This document shows positions 1 through 5,108 of a stretch of DNA of 5,483 bases, in pieces; position 1 is the stretch's first letter; every line of letters begins with the position of its first letter. The stretch lies in NCBI GenBank assembly GCA_003455945.1, contig DMPQ01000202.1, positions 1,206 to 6,688 of the forward strand, written 5' to 3'. Made by a program: the position numbers and the translations under genes. The notes below the pieces were generated by a model. The model ran no database searches. It was given only the letters and a program-made list of their open reading frames with translations, and was not told the origin of the DNA. Source of the stretch: Planctomycetaceae bacterium. GTDB lineage: Bacteria; Planctomycetota; Planctomycetia; Pirellulales; Pirellulaceae.

Positions 1-61
1 CTCGGCGCCTCCGTGAGAAAACCTCCGCTCCGTGGCTTGGTGTCTCCTCGGCGCCTCGGTG
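1..61. repeat. Degenerate intergenic direct repeat (partial at left edge)
   Basis: The 15-base string CTCGGCGCCTCCGTG at 1-15 recurs at 47-61 with one mismatch (14 of 15 identical). A more degenerate relative, CTCCGTGGCTTGGTG, lies between them at about 28-42. No credible gene covers this stretch. The wording (CTCGGCGCCT followed by CCGTGAGAAAA) resembles a GC-rich form of the 'CTTTGCGTCTTTGCGTGAGAAA'-like intergenic repeats I recall from many bacterial genomes; that link is from memory, not a search. The element probably continues past the window edge. Confidence 0.45.
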
Positions 62-236
62 CCCCGGTCGCACGACGAAGTGGCACTTCCCCCTCGTTCC
101 GACCGGTTGTTGCGGCCGAGCGAGTTCCCTTCCAAGATGCGTGAGCCGGCGGCGAATAGACTGCCGGATCGTTTCCGACTCGCTCACAGGTTTCGCGCCG
201 TTCGGTGCGGACTCCGTCGGAACGGCCGCGGCGATC

Positions 237-241
237 AGGAG
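237..241 (+). promoter_or_regulatory. Ribosome binding site fixing the start of the small membrane protein gene
   Basis: AGGAG lies eight bases ahead of the ATG at 250. This spacing and match select ATG 250 over the in-frame upstream ATG at 205, which has no comparable Shine-Dalgarno sequence and would add 15 low-complexity residues. Confidence 0.75.
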
Positions 242-249
242 CGTTCGCG

Positions 250-564
250 ATGTTCGGCAAACCGGAATGGTTCGCGACGAGCGGCAGGTTCGGCGGTCTT
301 TCGCCGCGCACGTGGCAGGGATGGGGCTATCTGATCGGCTGGGCCGGCGTCATCGGCGTGCCGACGCTCCTGCTCCTGGCTCGCGGCCAGTGGCTCGAAT
401 CGCTCGTCTGGTCGGTCGCCACCCTCGCTCTCGGCGGCTGGGATCTGTTCGAGCTGCGTCGCAAGCGTCGCGCGACGGCTGCCTTCGAGGATCTGCTCGT
501 GATCGGTGATCAGCCGCACGAAACGGCGACCACCGATCACTACGAACTGCAGCTGCGTCGCTGA
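250..564 (+). CDS. Small two-helix membrane protein of unknown function
   Basis: A 104-residue protein whose function I cannot name. The N-terminal 26 residues are rich in Trp, Phe and Gly, with a KPEWF stretch (4-8) and then GGLSPRTWQGWGY (15-27). Two hydrophobic segments follow at about 27-45 and 48-65, separated by the short polar turn ARGQ. A basic cluster RRKRR (70-74) sits right after the second segment, so by the positive-inside rule the C-terminus is probably cytoplasmic. The tail (75-104) is polar and ends HYELQLRR. The motif 'KPxWF...G-L-x-P-x-x-W-Q-G-W' resembles the N-termini of small uncharacterised membrane proteins I have seen in other bacteria; this is recollection, not a match I ran. 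The strong AGGAG and the consistent hydropathy argue for a real gene. It stands alone on the plus strand and converges on the DUF11 gene, so no operon partner hints at its role. Confidence 0.8.
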   Translation: MFGKPEWFATSGRFGGLSPRTWQGWGYLIGWAGVIGVPTLLLLARGQWLESLVWSVATLALGGWDLFELRRKRRATAAFEDLLVIGDQPHETATTDHYELQLRR

Positions 565-593
565 GCGACGATCGGCCGCATTCGCTCAGCGAC
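557..593. terminator. Shared bidirectional terminator-like stem between convergent genes
   Basis: GTCGCTGAGCGA (557-568) and TCGCTCAGCGAC (582-593) are perfect reverse complements: a 12-bp stem with a 13-base loop. The plus-strand stop codon (562-564) lies in the left arm and the minus-strand stop (586-588) in the right arm. The symmetry lets the RNA from either direction fold. There is no clear T-run on either side, so if it terminates transcription it is not a textbook intrinsic terminator; it may instead protect 3' ends. Confidence 0.6.
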
Positions 594-2070
594 CGTTGCC
601 GTTCGCCATCCGGTTCGAGCCGCTCGGCAGGACCTGCATCGCGATCGCCTGGCTGGTCGCTTCGGCTCCGGCCGGAGTCACCACGGCACGGATCCGCTGC
701 TCGCCCGTCGCCGTCGCGATCGCCTTGAATCGAAAGGCCATCGAGTCGTGCGCGGCGAGACTCGACAGGACGAATCTCAGTCGACCGGTCCGCGCGTCGA
801 AGCTCGCCTGGTTGCTGAGCGTCGTCACGCGAAAGCCGCGCGGGAGTTCGACGAGCACATCGATGTTCGACGCCTCGGTCTCGCTCGGGTTGACGATCAG
901 CAACTCGAACTCTCCTTCCTGATTCGCGGCGGCCGCCTCGGGGCCGAGCAGTTCGACCTGCATGCCGGTTTGCCGAGCGGCGGGGGCGGACGAGCTCGTC
1001 CGCGAAGCGGTCGCGGTCGGTGACGCCGCCGACGATCCCCCTGCCACTCCCGATGATTCGATCGTGAGCGTCGATCCGGTGATGACCCGAGCCGACACGC
1101 GGATCGGGCCGAGCTTCGACGCCTGAGCGTCGAACGCGATCGACCGCTTCTCCTGCGGTCCGAGCGTCCCCAGGTCGAAGCGGACCAGCCGGCCCGATGC
1201 GGTGCCGGCGACGTTCGAACGGAGCCAGCGCAGATGTTCCGGGAGTGCGACTTCGAGCATCGCGCTGCCGATCGGTTCGTCACCGAGGTTCGACACCTCG
1301 ATCGCGAACCGACCCGACTGCCCGACCTTCAGCGCCGCCGGTCCTCGCCCTTCGACCGAGACGACGGCGACCGCGGCTGCGAACGACTCCCCCGCCAACT
1401 CCGTCGACTCGTCGAGCGTTTCTACCGGGATCGCTTCGCGCCCCTCGTTCGACGGCAGCAGCGAGCGGTCGGAAGGCTGAGGATCGCGCAGGGGGCGCGG
1501 AGCCGTTCCGTTGTTGCCTCGCGATGATGCGGAGGCGGGGAGGCGACGCGGCGGCGCCGTATCGGCTCCGGAAGCGATACGAGTCACTCCCGAGCCGGTT
1601 CTGGCATTCGACGGATCGACGACTCGCCGGACTCCGGTTCCGATCGGCGTCGAATGTCCGGGACGCAGCGGAGGGATCGGCGCGTCGAGATCGTCGATCG
1701 AGATCGTCACCACTTCGGGAACATCGAGGTCGGCCGACAAGGTCGGATCGACGTCGATCGACGCTCCGGCCGACGTCGGCATCGTAGAAGGAGCCTCGGT
1801 CGGCGGAACCTCGTCGCTCGCGTCACCATTGAGCGGACCGGAAAACGCCGGGGCTCCGGTGTCGTCCGCGGCGGGGCTCGGCGAGTCGCCGCTCGGAGCG
1901 GCGGCAGGTGCTGGGGTATCGGGAGTCGGCTCGGTGGAGGTCGGAGCCGTGGGGCCGGACGGCGTGCCCGCGGGACGCAGGATGCTCCGCTCCTGAGCGC
2001 CGGAGACCGACGAACTCCAGAGCAGGCCGGCGCAGCCGGCAAGACCGATCAGCAGGCGAACGCGCTTCAT
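586..2070 (-). CDS. Secreted protein with two DUF11-like (Ig-fold) domains
   Basis: A 494-residue predicted exported protein. The start at 2070 is chosen because MKRVRLLIGLAGCAGLLWSS is a clear Sec signal peptide (basic n-region, hydrophobic core, likely cleavage near VSGA/Q at 24-26), and GAGGG lies seven bases upstream (2078-2082). A long linker follows, about residues 32-230, dominated by Pro, Ala, Ser and Thr, with an acidic island (DVDPTLSADLDVPE, 106-119, then SIDDLDAP). Two similar beta-sandwich modules close the protein. The first is about 236-340, with RFAIEVSNLGDEPI, MLEVALPEHL and LVRFDLGTLGPQEKRSI. The second is about 368-482, with FELLIVNPSETEASNIDVLV, ELPRGF and LRFVLSSLAAHDSMAF. 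The pattern 'V-x-N-x(5-8)-V-x-LP ... F-x-L-x-x-L-x-x' is typical of DUF11/CARDB-type repeats found in cell-surface proteins. No catalytic motif, LPxTG signal or lipobox is visible. The role is probably structural or adhesive at the cell surface or periplasm. It is transcribed toward the convergent small gene and separated from the ubiA-type gene upstream by 443 bases, so it probably has its own promoter. Confidence 0.85.
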   Translation of the reverse strand: MKRVRLLIGLAGCAGLLWSSSVSGAQERSILRPAGTPSGPTAPTSTEPTPDTPAPAAAPSGDSPSPAADDTGAPAFSGPLNGDASDEVPPTEAPSTMPTSAGASIDVDPTLSADLDVPEVVTISIDDLDAPIPPLRPGHSTPIGTGVRRVVDPSNARTGSGVTRIASGADTAPPRRLPASASSRGNNGTAPRPLRDPQPSDRSLLPSNEGREAIPVETLDESTELAGESFAAAVAVVSVEGRGPAALKVGQSGRFAIEVSNLGDEPIGSAMLEVALPEHLRWLRSNVAGTASGRLVRFDLGTLGPQEKRSIAFDAQASKLGPIRVSARVITGSTLTIESSGVAGGSSAASPTATASRTSSSAPAARQTGMQVELLGPEAAAANQEGEFELLIVNPSETEASNIDVLVELPRGFRVTTLSNQASFDARTGRLRFVLSSLAAHDSMAFRFKAIATATGEQRIRAVVTPAGAEATSQAIAMQVLPSGSNRMANGNGR

Positions 2071-2383
2071 CACCGAGCCCTCGACGAATGGGATGCAAGG
2101 CCCTCTCGGACACGAAGTTCCGAGCGGCTGACGACGATTCGGCTCCCGGTCCGATCGCGCTGCGGCGACGTCTTGCGTCGTTCCGCTGTTGCCGAGCATG
2201 CCCCGTCGGCAAGCGGCGATCCGTTTCCCCGTCCCAGGATGGTCGGGATCAGTTTCGGCGTGACAAAGTCCGTAACTTCGGAGCGATCCGGTCGACCGTC
2301 AGTCGCTTCGCAAGGTCGCCAAGCCGGGTGAATTGCCGAGACTGCCGCGCAAGTGGCGGAACGAGAGAGTCGAACGGCCCTGT

Positions 2384-2409
2384 CGCAGCGGGTTGGTGAA
2401 GCGAGGCAG
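2384..2409. repeat. Shared intergenic motif, left copy
   Basis: CGCAGCG-GG-TTGGTGAAGCGAGGCAG matches the copy at 5064-5087 at all 24 shared positions, differing only by two extra G's (2391-2392). It lies about 105 bases past the stop of the minus-strand prenyltransferase gene, outside any credible gene. Unlike the right copy, it has no adjacent CTCGCTTC arm to form a local hairpin. The nearest partner for GAAGCGA (2398-2404) is TCGCTTC at 2303-2309, 88 bases away. Confidence 0.6.
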
Positions 2410-2478
2410 GACGAGAAGGCCGAACGCCGACGGTTCCGCTCGGAACGGGGACAACCGATCGTGCGAAGTTTCGGAGAA

Positions 2479-2504
2479 TCGTTCCCCGCCATCACCTGGA
2501 ACGA
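2479..2504 (-). terminator. Terminator-like hairpin after the ubiE-ubiX-ubiA block
   Basis: TCGTTCC (2479-2485) and GGAACGA (2498-2504) form a perfect 7-bp stem with a 12-base loop, beginning nine bases past the stop of the prenyltransferase gene. On the minus strand the stem is followed by TTCTCC, a weak pyrimidine run. It could end the operon transcript. The short stem and missing T-run keep confidence low. Confidence 0.3.
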
Positions 2505-2513
2505 CCATCCGCC

Positions 2514-3515
2514 TCACCAGATCAGATCGGCGGCGACGATCGCCAGCAGCGCCAGGGCGACCGCGACATTGACCTGGAAGAACGCGACGTTGACTCGCGC
2601 CAGATCGTGCGGCCGAACCAGGGCATGTTCGACCACCAGCAGGATCGCGATCCCGATCAGCCCGGCGACATAGATCGGGCCGAGACCGAGCGGCGGTCCC
2701 CCCCACGTCTCGACCCACGGCAGGAGCGCGAGCACGGCGATCATCAACGCGTGGCAGACCGCTGCGGCTCGCAGCGCTCCTGCGATCCCCAAGCGGACCG
2801 GCACGCTTCTGAGCCCGGCGGTCGCATCGTAGTCTCGGTCCTGACACGCATAGATGATGTCGAAGCCGGCGACCCAGAGCAGAACGGCGATCGAGATCGT
2901 CGCTGCCGGCAGCAGGTCGGTCGGATGCGACAACAGCCACTCGCCTCGCAGCGCCAGCCAGGCGGCGAGCGGCGAGAGGCCGAGGGCGATGCCGAGCCAG
3001 AAGTGAGCGAGGCTCGTGAATCGCTTTGCGTAGCTGTAGCCGAGCAGCCAGGCGAGCACCGGCGCCGCGGCGATCAGCGGCACGACGTTCGGCAGGAAGA
3101 ACGCCGTGCCGGCGAAAAAGATCGCGATCGATACGAGCGTGAAGAGCACGACCGTCCCGACGCTCAGCGTGCCGGCCGGCAGATGACGCCCTGCGGTCCG
3201 CGGATTGGCGGCATCCCAGCGACGATCGACCAGACGATTGAAGGCCATCGCCGCGCTGCGGGCGCCGACCATGCAGACCAGGATCCCGATCAGATGCATA
3301 AGCCGGAACGGTACCGCCGCTCCATCCGGTCCCGGCACGTTCCAGGCGACCATCGCAGCCAGGATCGCGAAGGGGAGCGCGAAGAGCGAGTGACTGAACC
3401 GGATCATCTCCAGCAGGCGACGGATCGTTTCCAACGGCTTCGCTCTCCCGGCATCTCTCGAGGTCATTCGCTCAGCCGCTTCGGCCGGCTCGTCCCGCTG
3501 ACGCTCACGCGTCAC
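2514..3515 (-). CDS. mqnP: UbiA-family polyprenyltransferase, probably MqnP-type (menaquinone synthesis)
   Basis: A 333-residue integral membrane enzyme expected to transfer a polyprenyl chain onto an aromatic acid: 1,4-dihydroxy-6-naphthoate if the futalosine pathway operates, or 4-hydroxybenzoate if it makes ubiquinone. Both Asp-rich motifs that bind Mg-pyrophosphate are intact: NRLVDRRWD (93-101, NxxxDxxxD) followed by NPRTAGR, and DRDYD (226-230, DxxxD) in the context IYACQDRDYDATAGLRSVP. About eight or nine hydrophobic helices alternate with these loops. The C-terminal HDLARVNVAFFQVN (303-316) is a feature I associate with the UbiA-like group that includes MqnP. The start is GTG at 3515, overlapping ubiX by 11 bases, with GAGG seven bases upstream (3523-3526). 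An ATG at 3467 (giving 317 residues) is possible but has a poorer ribosome site; the extra 16 residues are charged and non-conserved in appearance. It is the last gene of the ubiE-ubiX-ubiA block. Family membership is near certain; the exact substrate is inferred. Confidence 0.9.
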   Translation of the reverse strand: MTRERQRDEPAEAAERMTSRDAGRAKPLETIRRLLEMIRFSHSLFALPFAILAAMVAWNVPGPDGAAVPFRLMHLIGILVCMVGARSAAMAFNRLVDRRWDAANPRTAGRHLPAGTLSVGTVVLFTLVSIAIFFAGTAFFLPNVVPLIAAAPVLAWLLGYSYAKRFTSLAHFWLGIALGLSPLAAWLALRGEWLLSHPTDLLPAATISIAVLLWVAGFDIIYACQDRDYDATAGLRSVPVRLGIAGALRAAAVCHALMIAVLALLPWVETWGGPPLGLGPIYVAGLIGIAILLVVEHALVRPHDLARVNVAFFQVNVAVALALLAIVAADLIW

Positions 3516-4110
3516 CCCAACGCCTCATCAGTCGATGTTCGACCTCGAGCTGATCGAGAATGCGGGCGACGATGAAGTCGATCAGATCGTCCAGCGAGGT
3601 GACGCCGTGGTACCACCCGGGGCTCGCCGGAAGCACGATCGCGCCGGCCTGATGCGCCGCTCGCAGGTTGTCCAGATGGACGAGCGACACCGGCGTCTCG
3701 CGCGGTACCAGGATCAGCTTCCGCCGCTCCTTCAGATGCACCTCGGCCGCTCGCTGGATCAGGTTGCCGCCGGTGCCGGTGACGATGCCGCCGAGCGTCG
3801 TGCCGGAACAGGGGCAGATGACCATGCCGGCAGTCCGATGCGAACCGCTCGCGATCGGCGCGAGAAAGTCGCCGTGACCGTGAAGCCGAATCCGCTCGGC
3901 GACTTCGTCGGCGGTCAGCCCGAACGTCTCGATCAGCCCTTGAGGCCGGGCGGCCAGCGGATCGAGCTTCAATTCCCGCAGAAAGACCTCGCGCCCCGAC
4001 GCGCTGATCACCAGTTCGACCTCGCGCCCCGAACGCACCAGCACCTGAACCAGACGCCGGGCATAGGCGGCGCCGCTCGCTCCGGTCACGCCGACGACGA
4101 TCGGTCTCAT
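3505..4110 (-). CDS. ubiX: UbiX-type flavin prenyltransferase
   Basis: A 201-residue protein of normal length for UbiX/Pad1. This family attaches a dimethylallyl group to reduced FMN, making the prenylated flavin that UbiD-type decarboxylases need. Visible hallmarks are the N-terminal flavin-binding GVTGASGAAYARRL (7-20), ASGSH (87-91), MVICPCSGTTL (96-106), NLIQRAAEVHLKERR (116-130), LVPRETP (134-140) and PASPGWYH (161-168), ending in RRWGDA. The start ATG at 4110 sits in an ATGA overlap with the ubiE stop, and AAGGGG lies seven bases upstream (4118-4123) inside ubiE, so translation is probably coupled. The in-frame upstream start at 4176 would add 22 Arg-rich residues and is rejected. Its position between a methyltransferase and a UbiA-family enzyme points to quinone synthesis rather than phenolic acid breakdown. 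The UbiD partner it should serve is not in this window. Confidence 0.95.
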   Translation of the reverse strand: MRPIVVGVTGASGAAYARRLVQVLVRSGREVELVISASGREVFLRELKLDPLAARPQGLIETFGLTADEVAERIRLHGHGDFLAPIASGSHRTAGMVICPCSGTTLGGIVTGTGGNLIQRAAEVHLKERRKLILVPRETPVSLVHLDNLRAAHQAGAIVLPASPGWYHGVTSLDDLIDFIVARILDQLEVEHRLMRRWGDA

Positions 4111-4859
4111 CGCCGCACCCCTTCGTACAAGGTCGCGACGCCGAAGGTGAGCGGGCGAAAGCGGACGTCGCTCCAACCGGCTCGCGTCATCCGATCGGCC
4201 AGCTCCTGATACATCGGAAACTCGCCGACGCTCGACGGCAGATACTCGTAGGCACTCGAACGGTTGCGAGCCAGCAGCTGGCCGATCCGCGGCAGGACGT
4301 TACGGAAGTACCAGGCATAGGCGACGCGGAGCGGCGCGAAACGAGGCATCGTGAACTCGAGGACCGCCATCCGGCCGCCCGGGCGACAGACGCGAGCGAT
4401 CTCGCGCAGGCCGAGATCGGTATCGGCGACGTTCCGCAGCCCGAACGCGACCGTCACCAGATCGAACGACGCGTCGGGAAAGGGAAGACGCTGGGCGTCG
4501 GCATGGACGAACCGGACTCGCCCGCCCCGCTTCGCCCCCTTGGCTCGGCCGATCGCCAACATCGGATGACAGAAGTCGGCGCCGATCACCGGCTGACGTC
4601 CGCCGAGCGCCGCATCGAAGGCGAGCGCCAGATCGCCGGTGCCGGTGCAGAGATCGAGGACCGGGCCGTTGACGTGCGGCGCCAGTCGCCGGACCGTCCA
4701 CCAGCGCCAGTAGCGATCGGTCTGCATGCTGAGCAGATGATTCATCCGGTCGTACTTCGGCGCGATTTCGCCGAACATCGCCCGGACCCGCCCGTCGCTC
4801 TTGTCGACGCCGCCGGCAGGAGCAGGTTCGTTCGGAGGAGGCTGGATCGCGGTGTTCAT
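4107..4859 (-). CDS. ubiE: Demethylmenaquinone/ubiquinone C-methyltransferase UbiE (MenG)
   Basis: A 250-residue class I SAM-dependent methyltransferase that C-methylates the prenylated quinone ring, the last step of menaquinone synthesis. Visible motifs are MFGEIAPKYDRMNHLLS (28-44), the SAM-binding VLDLCTGTGDLALAF (67-81), GADFCHPML (93-101), DAQRLPFPDASFD (121-133), the UbiE signature AFGLRNVADTD (138-148), RVCRPGGRMAVLEF (156-169), and the C-terminal SSAYEYLPSSVGEFP (201-215). Where many family members have S-x3-H-x2-W, this one has SMQTDRYW, with Asp at the His position; I believe this is a known variant. The start ATG 4859 gives a usual family length, but its ribosome site is weak. The ATG at 4778 (residue 28) would begin right at the conserved core. 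An extension to a TTG at 4964 would run through a palindrome and is rejected. It is the first gene of the block, with its stop overlapping ubiX. Confidence 0.93.
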   Translation of the reverse strand: MNTAIQPPPNEPAPAGGVDKSDGRVRAMFGEIAPKYDRMNHLLSMQTDRYWRWWTVRRLAPHVNGPVLDLCTGTGDLALAFDAALGGRQPVIGADFCHPMLAIGRAKGAKRGGRVRFVHADAQRLPFPDASFDLVTVAFGLRNVADTDLGLREIARVCRPGGRMAVLEFTMPRFAPLRVAYAWYFRNVLPRIGQLLARNRSSAYEYLPSSVGEFPMYQELADRMTRAGWSDVRFRPLTFGVATLYEGVRR

Positions 4860-4900
4860 CCGCAGTCGGTCCGTGGTCCGAGGAGCATCGTCGTCGACGG

Positions 4901-4930
4901 GAAAGGAAAGCCCCGAGTCGCGCGACTCGG
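4901..4930 (-). terminator. Terminator-like or attenuator-like hairpin ahead of ubiE
   Basis: CCGAGTCGCGCGACTCGG (4913-4930) is a perfect 18-base palindrome that folds to a 7-bp stem with a GCGC loop. Read on the minus strand it is followed by GGCTTTCCTTTCCC, the most T-rich run nearby, which is the layout of an intrinsic terminator. It lies 178 bases past the prfA stop and 53 bases before the ubiE ATG. It may end the prfA transcript, or, if ubiE transcription starts further upstream, act as a leader hairpin. Confidence 0.5.
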
Positions 4931-5056
4931 TGCGGGAAGGACCGCAGCCCGAGCTGCCGAGCAACGGGCAAGTCGAACCGGGCAGGATAGTCGAGATGCG
5001 GTCGCGCGCAGAGCCCCGACCGGTTCGGCCCCACGCCCAGCAGTCGCATCACCGCG

Positions 5057-5087
5057 CTCGCTTCGCAGCGTTGGTGAAGCGAGGCAG
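5057..5087. repeat. Shared intergenic motif, right copy, with local hairpin
   Basis: CGCAGCGTTGGTGAAGCGAGGCAG at 5064-5087 repeats the element at 2384-2409. Here CTCGCTTC (5057-5064) pairs perfectly with GAAGCGAG (5076-5083), an 8-bp stem around an 11-base loop that can be tightened by a G-U and a C-G pair. It starts about 21 bases past the prfA stop. As in the left copy, the motif lies 3' of a minus-strand gene. It could be a transcript-end structure or a dispersed repeat. Confidence 0.6.
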
Positions 5088-5108
5088 CATCGTGCCGGGC
5101 AGCGCCGC

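Larger units (their letters stand above)
2071..2513. other. Non-coding stretch between the DUF11 gene and the prenyltransferase gene
   Basis: This 443-base stretch lies between the DUF11 gene's ATG and the stop of the ubiA-type gene. Open frames crossing it are Arg/Ser-rich, lack a convincing ribosome site and resemble no family I know, so I treat it as non-coding. It contains a hairpin just past the prenyltransferase stop (2479-2504), a copy of the shared intergenic motif (2384-2409), a smaller inverted repeat GTTCCG/CGGAAC at 2433-2446, and a 10-base palindrome CGGTCGACCG at 2289-2298. The DUF11 promoter is expected here on the minus strand. The least GC-rich part is about 2250-2280, but I see no convincing -35/-10 pair. 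Confidence 0.6.

Noticed and set aside
32..334. 100-residue plus-strand frame at the left end
   Set aside because: It starts inside the direct repeat, is Arg-rich, and overlaps the better-supported small membrane protein gene in another frame.
641..725. GCGATCGC octamers as a cyanobacterial HIP1 signature
   Set aside because: Only two exact copies are present, and the gene content does not suggest a cyanobacterium; the broader GATC excess explains them.
1688..1707. Short direct repeat GAGATCGTC inside the DUF11 gene as a regulatory site
   Set aside because: It is explained by the repetitive acidic peptide (TISIDDLD) encoded there on the minus strand.
1511..1996. 161-residue plus-strand frame opposite the DUF11 linker
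   Set aside because: Its Gly/Ala/Ser/Val composition mirrors the low-complexity linker on the other strand; there is no sign of a separate gene.
2230..2270. Possible minus-strand promoter for the DUF11 gene, with a TTGTCA -35-like hexamer
   Set aside because: No acceptable -10 hexamer occurs at 16-18 bases; a single hexamer match is not enough.
2070..2495. 141-residue minus-strand frame in the gap before the DUF11 gene
   Set aside because: It is rich in Arg and Ser with no hydrophobic pattern or known motif, and ends across the better-supported DUF11 start.
2607..3575. 322-residue plus-strand open frame opposite the prenyltransferase
   Set aside because: It is an Arg/Asp/Gln-rich shadow of a clearly conserved membrane enzyme on the other strand, with no family likeness.
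5057..5087. Small structured RNA gene such as a tRNA
   Set aside because: There is a single short stem only, with no cloverleaf arms and no TTCGAnTC-like T loop.
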